DNA from: Alkalihalobacillus bogoriensis ATCC BAA-922
GTDB taxonomy: Bacteria > Bacillota > Bacilli > Bacillales > Bacillaceae_F
Direction of reading: 5' to 3'
Assembly: GCF_000621445.1 (NCBI RefSeq)
Contig: NZ_JHYI01000012.1
Coordinates: 62,001 to 126,000 of the forward strand
DNA length: 64,000 bases
A program made the translations under genes and the position numbers. Of the stretch, positions 27,185-37,327 are shown in pieces (positions within the stretch are counted from its first letter, which is position 1; each line of letters begins with the position of its first letter). The notes beneath the pieces were generated by a model. It searched no databases, had not been told where the DNA came from, and saw nothing but the letters and a program-made list of their open reading frames with translations.

Positions 27185-29701
27185 TTATTGCCCACAACAT
27201 TGCTTATATTTCTTCCCGCTTCCACACGGACAAGGGTCATTACGTCCCGCTGTTGCTTGAACGCGAATTGGTTGACGTTTCTTTTTCGGTTGACCTGCAG
27301 ATGGACTTTGATGAACAGCTTTGCCTTCTGCTACCTCTTTACGTTCTAAGTTTTGCTCGACTTGAGCTTTCATAATGTACATCGACACTTCATCTTCAAT
27401 GGATTCAATCATCGATTCAAACATTTCAAAGCCTTCAAACTTATATTCACGTAATGGGTCATTTTGTCCATACGCACGTAAATGAATTCCTTGGCGCAAT
27501 TGATCCATCTGGTCAATATGATTCATCCACTTACGGTCAACGGTACGAAGCATAATAACTTTTTCAAACTCACGCATATGTTCAGGCGTAAATTGCTCTT
27601 CTTTTTTATTATAGTGCTCTTGCACTTTTTCAAAAATAACGTCAATCATTTCTTCTGGGTCAAGACCTTTTAATTCTTTCTCCGTTAACTCATCTTCATT
27701 TAGTAATGTTGATTTTAAATGAGTCACTAATCCCGCGATATCCCAATCCTCAGGCACTTCTGCTTGTGGTGTATGCAAGTTGACGTGACGAGTGATGGAC
27801 GATTTAATCATCGCTTCTACAATCGTGCGTAAGTTTTCAGATGCTAGCACTTCCTCACGTTGTTTATAAATGATTTCACGTTGCTCTCTCATAACATCAT
27901 CATATTGAAGGATTTGCTTACGTGCATCAAAGTTGTTTCCTTCCACACGTTTTTGCGCAGTTTCAACTGCACGCGACACTAGCTTACTTTCAATCGGTTG
28001 GTCTTCTTCCATACCAAGTCGTTCCATCATCGCTCTCATATTATCCGAACCGAAACGGCGCATTAATTCATCTTCCATCGATAAATAAAATTGCGATGAA
28101 CCTGGGTCCCCTTGACGACCAGAACGACCACGCAACTGATTATCAATACGACGACTTTCATGACGCTCTGTGCCTAGGACATGTAACCCACCAAGTTCAA
28201 TCACACCTTCACCTAGTTTAATATCTGTACCACGACCAGCCATATTTGTTGCAATCGTTACGGAACCACGATGACCGGCTTTTTCAATAATTTCTGCTTC
28301 ACGCTCATGGTTTTTCGCATTTAAAACATGATGAGGCACTTTGCGCTTCTTCAACAACTCAGAAACAAGTTCAGACGTTTCTACACTCACTGTACCAACT
28401 AAAACCGGTTGTCCTTTTTTATTCAACTCTTCAATTTCATTCACAACCGCATTAAACTTCGCCTTCATCGTTTTGAAAATTAAATCCGGACGGTCATCAC
28501 GAGCAATCGGTTTATTTGTCGGAACCGACATAACATCCATTCCATAAATGTTGCGGAATTCTTCTTCCTCTGTTTTTGCTGTCCCTGTCATCCCCGCGAT
28601 TTTATGGTACATACGGAAATAGTTTTGGAATGTAATCGAAGCAAGTGTCATGCTTTCACGTTGAATTTGCATTCCTTCCTTCGCTTCAATTGCTTGGTGG
28701 AGCCCATCACTATAGCGACGACCTTTCATTAAACGACCTGTAAATTGGTCGACAATAACAATTTCCCCGTCTTCCACAACATAGTCAGCATCGCGATGCA
28801 TCGCCACATGGGCTTTTAATGCTTGCGTAATATGATGGTTTAACGACACATATTTTTGGTCATATAAATTATCAATATTAAAGCCACGTTCTGCTTTATT
28901 AACACCTTCTTCGGTTAATTGCACGTTCTTTGTTTTCTCATCGTACGTGTAATCTTCTTCTTTTTTCAACATACGAACAAACGCATTTGCCTGTTGATAT
29001 AATTGTGTCGAACGCTCAACAGAACCCGAGATGATTAATGGCGTTCTCGCTTCATCAATTAAAATCGAGTCCACCTCATCAATAACAGCAAAATGCAATG
29101 AACGTTGAACCATTTGATGCTTGTACAACACCATGTTGTCACGCAAATAGTCAAATCCGAACTCATTATTTGTTCCGTACGTAATATCCGCACTATATGC
29201 TTCTTTCTTTTCTTCTTTTGATAGCTCATTTAAGTTCAAGCCAACCGTTAACCCAAGAAACTTATAGAGTTCACCCATAATTTCACAGTCACGACGAGCA
29301 AGATATTCATTGACTGTTACAACGTGAACTCCTTTTCCTGTTAATGCGTTTAAATACACAGGCATTGTCGCAACGAGTGTTTTCCCTTCCCCTGTTTTCA
29401 TCTCGGCGATATTTCCATGATGCAAAACAATCGCTCCAAGAATTTGCACAGGGTATGGGGTCATTTTCAACACACGAGTAGAGCCTTCACGAACAACCGC
29501 AAATGCTTCTGGTAATAGTTTATCGAGTTTTTCACCATTGGCGATACGCTCTTTAAATTCCGCTGTCTTTTGACGAAGTCCATCATCCGAAAGTTTCTTC
29601 ATGTCATCAGCGTATGACTCAACTTGTTCAACTGTTTTTTGATATTTCTTTAATTGCTTTTGACTCGGATCCCCAATTACTTTTTTTAATAATCCAATCA
29701 T
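27185..29701 (-). CDS. secA: Preprotein translocase ATPase SecA
   Basis: Motor of the Sec export channel; 838 residues, normal for Bacillus. Visible are Walker [15 protein letters not shown] (about residues 100-113), [21 protein letters not shown] (near 205), the second nucleotide-binding domain with [15 protein letters not shown] and [20 protein letters not shown], and the C-terminal zinc and SecB-type tail [29 protein letters not shown] precedes the ATG. Its far side (29702 onward) opens into the receptor array. Confidence 0.98.
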   Translation of the reverse strand: MIGLLKKVIGDPSQKQLKKYQKTVEQVESYADDMKKLSDDGLRQKTAEFKERIANGEKLDKLLPEAFAVVREGSTRVLKMTPYPVQILGAIVLHHGNIAEMKTGEGKTLVATMPVYLNALTGKGVHVVTVNEYLARRDCEIMGELYKFLGLTVGLNLNELSKEEKKEAYSADITYGTNNEFGFDYLRDNMVLYKHQMVQRSLHFAVIDEVDSILIDEARTPLIISGSVERSTQLYQQANAFVRMLKKEEDYTYDEKTKNVQLTEEGVNKAERGFNIDNLYDQKYVSLNHHITQALKAHVAMHRDADYVVEDGEIVIVDQFTGRLMKGRRYSDGLHQAIEAKEGMQIQRESMTLASITFQNYFRMYHKIAGMTGTAKTEEEEFRNIYGMDVMSVPTNKPIARDDRPDLIFKTMKAKFNAVVNEIEELNKKGQPVLVGTVSVETSELVSELLKKRKVPHHVLNAKNHEREAEIIEKAGHRGSVTIATNMAGRGTDIKLGEGVIELGGLHVLGTERHESRRIDNQLRGRSGRQGDPGSSQFYLSMEDELMRRFGSDNMRAMMERLGMEEDQPIESKLVSRAVETAQKRVEGNNFDARKQILQYDDVMREQREIIYKQREEVLASENLRTIVEAMIKSSITRHVNLHTPQAEVPEDWDIAGLVTHLKSTLLNEDELTEKELKGLDPEEMIDVIFEKVQEHYNKKEEQFTPEHMREFEKVIMLRTVDRKWMNHIDQMDQLRQGIHLRAYGQNDPLREYKFEGFEMFESMIESIEDEVSMYIMKAQVEQNLERKEVAEGKAVHQSPSAGQPKKKRQPIRVQATAGRNDPCPCGSGKKYKQCCGQ

Positions 29702-29902
29702 GCAGCCCTCGTCCTCTCTATTTTTACATTCATCGAAAACTTAGCTTAACCTTTCAATCGGTTTACATTGAACGCACCATAGTTCCCGTCAGAAACTTTA
29801 CCCCTAATTTTAACAGTTTGAGCGCTCTGTTACAAGAAGCGGAATTCATAGTCCATAATAATCGAAAATCCAACAAGATTTCTCACAATTCAGGCATTTT
29901 TT

Positions 29903-29925
29903 AGGAGAATATATTCTCCTTTTTT
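29903..29925 (+). promoter_or_regulatory. 18-bp perfect palindrome with T-run upstream of the receptor array
   Basis: AGGAGAATATATTCTCCT (29903-29920) is followed by five T residues. It faces the plus strand, 61 bases before the first receptor gene, and the gene behind it (secA) reads away. It could be an operator, or a terminator used as attenuator. A TATGAT (29934-29939) lies just downstream. Confidence 0.5.
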
Positions 29926-29986
29926 CGATAGTTTATGATAAAATAAAGCCAATTCAATCATTATCCTACAAAAGGAGTTGAGCTTT

Positions 29987-31138
29987 GTGTCAAATATACG
30001 GAGTTTATTATCACAAGAGCTTCACACCAATCCATCATTGTATGTAAAGATTTCGGAAATTTCAGGATTTACACAAGAAAAAATCAATTCCTTCCTAACA
30101 AATGAAACTGTCTTTTTAGACTTTGGAAAGTTAATAGACGTTATAGATACTTTTTTCCCAGAACAGGCTGACGATCTCATTAACCAATACATAAGAGCAT
30201 TAAATGTAAACCATCCCACAGCTCAACAAGTACTCGAATATGTGTTTATTAATCGATTGGATTATAGTTTCCCTTTTCTCTATCGAATGATGGGGGCTAG
30301 TAATGAGGAAAATCAAAACTTTGCCTCTATTTACAAATTCCATTATGAAAATTACGCAAAACCATTCAAATATGACTTTCATGAAACAAAAAGTTCCCCT
30401 ACGTTACACGCGTTTAAAACGATTATGGAGACCTATTCGTTATACAAACAAGATGAAGTCCCTACACTCATTCGAAAAAAAGAATATGTAGAATATACAA
30501 TTAACAGTTTCGTGGAAGATGAATTTATTCGGAACTATTACCTCCTCCACCATTACCGCGTGTTAATGGGGATTATGCTTGACCAAAACGAAATTCAAGA
30601 ATGCCGAAGAATGGCCAATGAAATCCTCCATTTTCAGAAAAGAGTAAGTTTGAATTTTGCAAATAACGCTTATCATTGTCTAGGTATTTCGTATTTATTC
30701 GAGGATTATGACAAAGGCATTTATTATTTAAAGAAAACACAAGACTTATACCGAAAGATGCCCCATTTTCCTGATAGTGATATTCATAGCTCCATTAACC
30801 TTCACCAAATTTTATGGAGGCGTGAACCAGAAGAATTACGTCCGACTAGTAAAAAGACAGAAGACAAGCACGATATCGTCCTATACTATATATCCAAAAA
30901 CGAATTTATTGCTGCAGAAGAGATTATGTGTAATATAGAAGAATCGACATTATCCCAACGTGATAGCGCCTTTCACTTTTATTATAAAGGTATCCTAGAA
31001 GATAACTCCGACCATCTTTACAAATCAATTATGCTATTTAAACAAATCGGAAATAAGTTTTATATTCAATTACCTATTAATGAATTAAAGAAAAAAGGAA
31101 TGAACCCGATTTTACTAGACACTCTTTTAATCAATTAA
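29987..31138 (+). CDS. AimR-like receptor 1 of 7 (peptide-responsive regulator family)
   Basis: 383 residues, all helical. The N-terminal 45 residues look like a helix-turn-helix (LSQELHTNPSLYVKISEISG). Conserved stretches recall phage AimR: FLDFGKLIDVI, NVNHPTAQQVLEYVFINR, ECRRMANEIL, GISYLFEDYDKGIYYL, INLHQILW and the C-terminal YKSIMLFKQIGNKFYIQLPI. AimR binds DNA unless its peptide is bound. The start is GTG 29987 (SNIRSLL), with AAAGGAG 9 bases upstream; the TTG three codons earlier touches the ribosome site. Family match is from memory; its targets are unknown. Confidence 0.75.
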   Translation: MSNIRSLLSQELHTNPSLYVKISEISGFTQEKINSFLTNETVFLDFGKLIDVIDTFFPEQADDLINQYIRALNVNHPTAQQVLEYVFINRLDYSFPFLYRMMGASNEENQNFASIYKFHYENYAKPFKYDFHETKSSPTLHAFKTIMETYSLYKQDEVPTLIRKKEYVEYTINSFVEDEFIRNYYLLHHYRVLMGIMLDQNEIQECRRMANEILHFQKRVSLNFANNAYHCLGISYLFEDYDKGIYYLKKTQDLYRKMPHFPDSDIHSSINLHQILWRREPEELRPTSKKTEDKHDIVLYYISKNEFIAAEEIMCNIEESTLSQRDSAFHFYYKGILEDNSDHLYKSIMLFKQIGNKFYIQLPINELKKKGMNPILLDTLLIN

Positions 31139-31174
31139 TAATGTCCGATCTCTCAATATAAGGAGTTGTGCAGT

Positions 31175-32329
31175 GTGTCAAATTTACAGAACCTGTTGTC
31201 CAAACAGCTTCAAGCAAATCCTTCTTTGTATTTAAAAATATCGGAAATATCCGGTCTCACGAAAGAAGAGCTTGACGCCTTTCTTTTCGATAAAACGATA
31301 TTTTTAGACTTCGGGAAAGTACTAGATATTGTGGACTATGTTTGCCATGATAATTCGGCTGAAATCATTAAACAATATATCGAAGCGTTAGATGTAAACC
31401 ACCCCACAGCTCAACAAGTACTGGAATATTTGTTTATTAATCGATTCGATTATTGTAATTCATTTTTAGAGCGTATGCTTAAAGCTAACAATCAAGAGAA
31501 TAAGTATTTTGCGACTGTATATAAGCAGCATTATCAAGATTTAGGACAATTATTTCAATATGATTTACACGAGATTGCTAGTTCTCCTACACTTCACGCC
31601 TTTAAAACGATTATGGAATTATATTCTTTGTTTCGACATGACCAAATCCCAACAATTATTAGAAAAAAAGATTATGTAGAATATACGATTAATCATTTTG
31701 TCCAAGATGAATTCATTCGAAACTATTATTTATTACATCACTATCGAATTCTAATGGCCATTCTACTAGATCAAAATGTAATAAATGAGTGTAGAAGAAT
31801 GGCAAATGAAATATTACATTTAAAAAGTCGAGTCGGCCCAAACTTTTCAATAAATGCAAATCATGTATTAGGCATTTCCTTCTTATTTGAGGACTATGAT
31901 AAAGGACTAGATTACTTATATAAAACAAGAGAATTATATAGAAATCGACCAAAAAAGGGTCACGATGGGGATATCCACAGTTCGATTAATCTTCATCAAA
32001 TTTTATGGAATCGTGAACCAGAAGACTTGCGACCAACTAGTAAAAAAGCGTCAGATATGCACGATATCGTTCATTACTATATATCTAAAAATGAATTTGT
32101 TGCAGCTAATGGGATCCTATCTAATATAGAAGAATCGGAATTATCGCAACGTGATAGCGCGTTTCACTTTTATTACAAAGGTATACTAGAAGACAATTCC
32201 GACCATCTCTACAAATCAATTATGCTATTTAAGCAAATCGGAAATAAGTTTTATATTCAATTACCCATTAATGAATTAAAGAAAAAAGGAATGAACCCGA
32301 TTTTACTAGATACTCTTTTAATTAATTAG
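31175..32329 (+). CDS. AimR-like receptor 2 of 7
   Basis: 384 residues; GTG start after AAGGAG, 36 bases past receptor 1. It is a mosaic: the first 45 or so residues (LQANPSLYLKISEISGLTKE) are almost identical to receptor 3, while the last 55 (from SQRDSAFHFYYKGILED) equal receptor 1. The middle (about 130-320) is distinct. This points to recombination or gene conversion inside the array. Function as for receptor 1, by inference. Confidence 0.75.
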   Translation: MSNLQNLLSKQLQANPSLYLKISEISGLTKEELDAFLFDKTIFLDFGKVLDIVDYVCHDNSAEIIKQYIEALDVNHPTAQQVLEYLFINRFDYCNSFLERMLKANNQENKYFATVYKQHYQDLGQLFQYDLHEIASSPTLHAFKTIMELYSLFRHDQIPTIIRKKDYVEYTINHFVQDEFIRNYYLLHHYRILMAILLDQNVINECRRMANEILHLKSRVGPNFSINANHVLGISFLFEDYDKGLDYLYKTRELYRNRPKKGHDGDIHSSINLHQILWNREPEDLRPTSKKASDMHDIVHYYISKNEFVAANGILSNIEESELSQRDSAFHFYYKGILEDNSDHLYKSIMLFKQIGNKFYIQLPINELKKKGMNPILLDTLLIN

Positions 32330-32365
32330 TAATGTCTTATTTCACTTAATAAGGAGTTGAGTAGT

Positions 32366-33520
32366 GTGTCAAATATTCGCAAACTGTTGTCCAAACAGCT
32401 TCAAGCAAATCCTTCTTTGTATTTAAAAATATCGGAAATATCCGGTCTCACCAAAGAAGAACTGGACGCCTTTCTTTTCGATAAAACTATATTTTTAGAC
32501 TTTGGCAAGATACTAGACATTGTTTACTATGTTTGTCCTGAAAATTCGGCTGAAATCATTAAACAATATATAAATACATTAGATGTGAATCATCCTACTG
32601 CCCAACAAGTATTAGAATATGTGTTCATAAATCGAGTTGATTATTGTTATTCATTTTTAAATCGCATGATAGAAGCCACGAATGCAGAAAATAGTTATTT
32701 TGCGACTGTGTACAAGCAGCACTATAAAAATCCAGGGCAGATGTTTCAATATGATTTACAGGATATCGCTAAATCTCCTACACTTCACGCTTTTAAATCG
32801 ATTATGGAATTATATGCTTTATATAAAAATGATGAATTTGCAACGATCATTCGAAAAAAAGATTATGTGGAATATACGATAAATAACTTTGTAGAAGATG
32901 AATTTATTCGAGGGTACTATTTACTGCATTTTAACCGATTATTTATGGTTATATCTTTATTCAAATATGAAATAAGTGAATGTCGCAGAATGATAAAAGA
33001 AATATTACAGTTACAAAATCGAGTACACGGACTATTATTAACAAGCGCTTATCATACTTTAGGGATGTCTTACTTGTTTGAAGACTATGATAAAGGTCTC
33101 CTATACTTATATAAAACAAGGGAAATGTACAGAAATCGACCAGCAACAGGTGGTGATGGAGATATTCATAGCTCCATTAATCTTCACCAAATTATATGGG
33201 GAAAAGAACCAGAAGATTTGCGGTTTAACAGTAAGATAAATGCGGATATCCATGATATTGTTCACTACTATATTATGAAAGATGATTTTGAAAAAGCTCG
33301 TCAAGTATTTTTAACCGTAAATGAAGCAGAGATCAGTCCAAGAGATAATGCTTTCCAGTTTTTTTATAAAGGAATTCTTGAAGATAACACCGATCATTTC
33401 TACAAATCAATCATGCTTTTCAAACAAGTTGGCAACAAGCTTCACCTTCAATTACCATTAAATGAACTCAAAAAAAGGGGATTGAATCCACTATTACTTG
33501 ATACGCTTTTGATTAATTAA
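32366..33520 (+). CDS. AimR-like receptor 3 of 7
   Basis: 384 residues; GTG start in the repeated leader AAGGAGTTGAGTAGTGTG. The N-terminus matches receptor 2; the region from NRPATG and DGDIHSSINLHQI to the C-terminus is closest to receptor 5 and 4 (LHLQLPLNELKKRGLNPLLL). The conserved CRRM helix reads ECRRMIKEIL instead of ECRRMANEIL. It is intact, with no frameshift. Confidence 0.75.
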   Translation: MSNIRKLLSKQLQANPSLYLKISEISGLTKEELDAFLFDKTIFLDFGKILDIVYYVCPENSAEIIKQYINTLDVNHPTAQQVLEYVFINRVDYCYSFLNRMIEATNAENSYFATVYKQHYKNPGQMFQYDLQDIAKSPTLHAFKSIMELYALYKNDEFATIIRKKDYVEYTINNFVEDEFIRGYYLLHFNRLFMVISLFKYEISECRRMIKEILQLQNRVHGLLLTSAYHTLGMSYLFEDYDKGLLYLYKTREMYRNRPATGGDGDIHSSINLHQIIWGKEPEDLRFNSKINADIHDIVHYYIMKDDFEKARQVFLTVNEAEISPRDNAFQFFYKGILEDNTDHFYKSIMLFKQVGNKLHLQLPLNELKKRGLNPLLLDTLLIN

Positions 33521-33556
33521 TAGTACTTCATTATTAACTATAAGGAGTTGAGCAGT

Positions 33557-34708
33557 GTGCCAAACTTACGCTACCTGTTGTCTAAAGAACTTCAAGCAAA
33601 CCCTTCTTTATATATAAAAATTTCGGAAATATCTGGTCTCACGAAAGAAGAACTAGACGAATTTCTTTTTGATAAAACGATATTTTTGGATTTCGGAAAA
33701 CTACTAGACATTATTAATGTTATTTCCCCTGATAATTCAGATGAGATTATCAAGCAATATATCGAAACATTAGATGTGAATCACCCTACTGCTCAACAAG
33801 TACTTGAGTATGTGTGTATTAATCGGTTTGATTACTGTTATTCATTTTTAGAACGTATGCTTGAAGCTACGAATGAAGAGAATAGGTATTTTGCAACTGT
33901 TTACAAGCAGCACTATCCAAATCTAAGTCAATGGTTTCAATATGATTTAAACGAAATCGCTAGTTCACCAATACTTCATGCCTTTAAAACGATTATGGAG
34001 TTATATTCATTGTATGCACATGACCAAATCCCAACAGCCCTTAGAAAAAAAGATTATGTTGAATATACGATTAATAATTTTGTTCAAGATGAATTTATTC
34101 GAAAGTACTATTTAGTTCATTATTATCGAGTACTCATGATTATTTTGTTAAATCAAAATGAGATTAGTGAATGTAGGAGAATGGCTAACGAAATATTGCG
34201 TTTAAAGGACCGAATTGGCTACAATTTCTTAAAAAACACATATCATGTATTAGGCATGTCCTACTTATTTGAGGATTATGATAAAGGACTCCACTATTTG
34301 TATCAAACCAGAGAGTTGTATAAGATTCATCCTTTTTCTTATGATGGAGACCTCCATAGCTCGATTAACCTCCATCAGATTTTATGGGGAAAAGAACCTG
34401 AAGATTTAAGGTTTAATAGTGAAAAGAATTTAGATATCCACGATATAGTTCACTACTATATTATGAAAAAGGATAATAAAAAAGCCCGTCAAACACTTTT
34501 AAAGGTTAATGAAGATGAGATTAAGGAACGGGATAATGCTTTTCACTTTTTATACAAAGGAATTCTTGAAGATAACACAGACCATTTCTATAAATCTATC
34601 ATGCTTTTTAAACAAATTGGTGACAAACTCCACCTTCAATTGCCATTAAACGAACTGAAAAAAAGGGGGTTTAACCCTCTATTGTTAGATACACTTTTAA
34701 TTAATTGA
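33557..34708 (+). CDS. AimR-like receptor 4 of 7
   Basis: 383 residues; GTG start (PNLRYLLSKELQ), same leader sequence. The N-terminal 45 residues are nearly identical to receptor 5 (ANPSLYIKISEISGLTKEEL). It keeps ECRRMANEIL, GMSYLFEDYDKGLHYLYQT and the C-terminal KSIMLFKQIGDKLHLQLPLN. It carries a two-residue shorter loop before DGDLHSSINLH. Intact. Confidence 0.75.
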   Translation: MPNLRYLLSKELQANPSLYIKISEISGLTKEELDEFLFDKTIFLDFGKLLDIINVISPDNSDEIIKQYIETLDVNHPTAQQVLEYVCINRFDYCYSFLERMLEATNEENRYFATVYKQHYPNLSQWFQYDLNEIASSPILHAFKTIMELYSLYAHDQIPTALRKKDYVEYTINNFVQDEFIRKYYLVHYYRVLMIILLNQNEISECRRMANEILRLKDRIGYNFLKNTYHVLGMSYLFEDYDKGLHYLYQTRELYKIHPFSYDGDLHSSINLHQILWGKEPEDLRFNSEKNLDIHDIVHYYIMKKDNKKARQTLLKVNEDEIKERDNAFHFLYKGILEDNTDHFYKSIMLFKQIGDKLHLQLPLNELKKRGFNPLLLDTLLIN

Positions 34709-34744
34709 AAGTTTCTCATTATTAACTATAGGGAGTTGAGCAGT

Positions 34745-35899
34745 GTGCCAAACGTACGTTACCTGTTGTCTAAAGAGCTTCAAGCAAACCCTTCTTTATA
34801 TATAAAAATTTCGGAAATATCTGGTCTCACGAAAGAAGAACTAGACGAATTTCTTTTTGATAAAACGATATTTTTAGATTTTGGGGAATTACTAAACATT
34901 ATGAACGGTGTTTGCCCTGAAAATTCGGCTGAGAGCATCAAACAATATATCGAAACATTAGATGTTAACCATCCCACTGCTCAACAAGTCCTGGAATATG
35001 TGTTTATTAATCGATTCGATTATTGTTATTCATTTTTAGAACGTATGCTTGAAGCTACGAATGAAGAGAATAGGTATTTTGCGACTGTTTACAAGCAGCA
35101 TTATAAAGATTTAGGGCAATTGTTTCAATACGATTTACAGGAGATTGCTTGTTCTCCTACACTTCACGCTTTTAAAACGATTATGGAATTATATGCCTTG
35201 TATAGAAATGATGAAATACCAACAATAGTTAGAAAAAAAGAGTATGTCGAATATACAATTAAGAACTTTGTGCGAGATGATTTTATTCGAAACTACTACT
35301 TATTACACTATTATCGAGTACTTATGGTTATTTCTTTACAGCGTTATGAAATTAGTGAGTCTCGAAGGATGGCAAATGAAATATTGCATTTAAAAGACCG
35401 GATTGGACAAAACTTTTTAATCAATGCTTATCATGTTTTAGGTATGTCCTACTTATACGAGGACTATGATCAAGGTCTTTACTATTTGTATAAAACTAGA
35501 GAGATGTATATAAATCGACCAGCAACAGGTCGTGATGGAGATATTCACAGCTCAATTAACCTTCATCAAATTTTATGGGGAAAAGAGCCTGAAGATCTGA
35601 GGTTTTCTAGTAAGAAGCATGCAGATGTCCATGATATCGTTCATTACTATATTATGAAAAATGATTTTGAAAAAGCCCGACAAACATTGTTACAAGTTAA
35701 TGAAGCTGAAATTAGTCCAAGAGATAATGCTTTTCATTTTTTATACAAAGGAATTCTTGAAGATAGTACAGACCATTTTTATAAATCTATCATGCTTTTT
35801 AAACAAATTGGTGACAAACTCCACTGCCAATTACCAATAAATGAACTTAAGAAAAAAGGATTAAACTCACTACTACTTGATACGCTTTTAGTTAATTAA
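34745..35899 (+). CDS. AimR-like receptor 5 of 7
   Basis: 384 residues; GTG start (PNVRYLLSKELQ). N-terminus as receptor 4, C-terminal half closest to receptor 3. It reads ESRRMANEIL where the others have Cys, and GMSYLYEDYDQGLYYLYKT. It ends the closely related subgroup (1-5), whose members repeat every 1188-1191 bp. Confidence 0.75.
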   Translation: MPNVRYLLSKELQANPSLYIKISEISGLTKEELDEFLFDKTIFLDFGELLNIMNGVCPENSAESIKQYIETLDVNHPTAQQVLEYVFINRFDYCYSFLERMLEATNEENRYFATVYKQHYKDLGQLFQYDLQEIACSPTLHAFKTIMELYALYRNDEIPTIVRKKEYVEYTIKNFVRDDFIRNYYLLHYYRVLMVISLQRYEISESRRMANEILHLKDRIGQNFLINAYHVLGMSYLYEDYDQGLYYLYKTREMYINRPATGRDGDIHSSINLHQILWGKEPEDLRFSSKKHADVHDIVHYYIMKNDFEKARQTLLQVNEAEISPRDNAFHFLYKGILEDSTDHFYKSIMLFKQIGDKLHCQLPINELKKKGLNSLLLDTLLVN

Positions 35900-35947
35900 A
35901 AACAACTGCTCATTTTACTATGTACACCATTATTTGGAGGGATTTTA

Positions 35948-37105
35948 ATGTCAAAACTGCGAATGCTATTGTACCACCTTGTCCAAGACAATGAATCCAT
36001 TTCTGAAAGAATTATAAATACCACAAAACTCCCTAAAAGTAACATTAACAGCTTTATAGTAGACCATTCCGTTTTTTTAGATTTTGGAAAGGTTTTACTA
36101 ATCATTGATGACCTATTTGAGGAAAATTCTGAGTCGTTACTTGAAGACTATATTATGAATTTAGACGTAAATCACCAAACTGCCCAGCAAATAGTAGAGT
36201 TTTGTTTTATGAATTTCACACCTTATCGCTACGACTTTTTATTTAAAATGTGTGAGGCTACGAACATCGATAATAAAGAATTTGCTCAAATCTATCGAAA
36301 TCATTATGATAACCCTAACAAAAAAATTGATCCCTTTAATATAACGGATGGCAATTATAATACACCTACCCTCCATGCCTTTAAAATACTAATGGAGGCC
36401 TATGCACAGTATAGCATGGACATGATCCCAACACTGATTACGAAAAAAGACTTTTTAGAATATACAATTAATGAGTTTGTATCGGATCCCTTTATACGAG
36501 ATTATTATTTAGTGCGCTTTTATCGCATTCTTATGATTATTATGCTCGACCAAAACGAAGTGCAAGAATGTCGTAGAATGGCCAACGAGATTTTAAATTT
36601 ATCATTAACACTTAGTCCAGCTTTTAAAATTCAAGCTATACATGCGATAGGAATGTCTTATTTATATGAAAACTATGAACTAGGACTAGACTATTTATAT
36701 AAGGCTAAAAAACTATATACAAGTTCATCCATTAGCTCAGATGGTGATATTCATAGTTCCATTAATCTTCATCAAATTTATTGGGGAAAAGAGCCAGAAG
36801 ACTTAAAATTTCATAGTCAAAAAAACTCAGATATTCTTGATGTTATTTATTATCATATGTTGATAAATGATGTTAACGAAGCGAAAAAAACTATGAAACA
36901 GGTGAATGAAAATACACTTTCTCAAAGGGATTCTGCATTTTATTTCTATGTAAAAGGAATGTTAGAAGATGATATGAATTACCTCTATAAGTCAATTATG
37001 CAATTTAAACAAATAGGAGATAAATTTTATGTCCAATTACCTATAAAAGTTCTCGAAAAAAAAGGGTTTAATCCTCTATTAATCGAAACTATTTTAATAC
37101 GCTAA
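35948..37105 (+). CDS. AimR-like receptor 6 of 7
   Basis: 385 residues with an ATG start after GGAGGG. Clearly more distant than 1-5: the N-terminus is LRMLLYHLVQDNESISERII, but FLDFGKVLLIIDDLFEENSE, DVNHQTAQQIVEF, ECRRMANEIL, GMSYLYENYELGLDYLYKAK and the end KSIMQFKQIGDKFYVQLPIK are kept. It follows receptor 5 by 48 bases. Confidence 0.75.
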   Translation: MSKLRMLLYHLVQDNESISERIINTTKLPKSNINSFIVDHSVFLDFGKVLLIIDDLFEENSESLLEDYIMNLDVNHQTAQQIVEFCFMNFTPYRYDFLFKMCEATNIDNKEFAQIYRNHYDNPNKKIDPFNITDGNYNTPTLHAFKILMEAYAQYSMDMIPTLITKKDFLEYTINEFVSDPFIRDYYLVRFYRILMIIMLDQNEVQECRRMANEILNLSLTLSPAFKIQAIHAIGMSYLYENYELGLDYLYKAKKLYTSSSISSDGDIHSSINLHQIYWGKEPEDLKFHSQKNSDILDVIYYHMLINDVNEAKKTMKQVNENTLSQRDSAFYFYVKGMLEDDMNYLYKSIMQFKQIGDKFYVQLPIKVLEKKGFNPLLIETILIR

Positions 37106-37327
37106 ATTCATCGCTTACCAATTGCGTTTATATGAGCTATCGCGACAAATTTCATGTAAATATCTTTGTAGAATTTTGTATAAAAATGCAGAAAAAAATC
37201 GAAAAATAATCTTTCACGTAAGACAAATCTTTCGTTATAATAAACATAACGGGTTTTATAAAAAAGTTGTCTTTTTCATTGGAAGATTGTCGTTTTCTAC
37301 TTTACTGTAAAAGGAGTTGACAATTGA
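37106..37327 (+). promoter_or_regulatory. Promoter-like gap before receptor 7
   Basis: The only long gap in the array (222 bases; others are 36-48). It holds TATAAT (37236-37241) with a weak TTTCAC 18 bases upstream, overlapped by an inverted pair CGTTAT/ATAACG (37234-37252), and two similar TTGTC-rich stretches further down. Receptor 7 and the peptide gene may thus form their own unit. Confidence 0.45.

Noticed and set aside
29987-37105. Regular repetition mistaken for a CRISPR-like or other direct-repeat array
   Set aside because: The period of about 1190 bp is whole intact genes, not short repeats with spacers; no cas genes.
37122-37310. 62-codon open frame in the gap before receptor 7
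   Set aside because: Considered as a signal peptide gene, but it has no ribosome site and no signal sequence, and it spans the promoter-like TATAAT.
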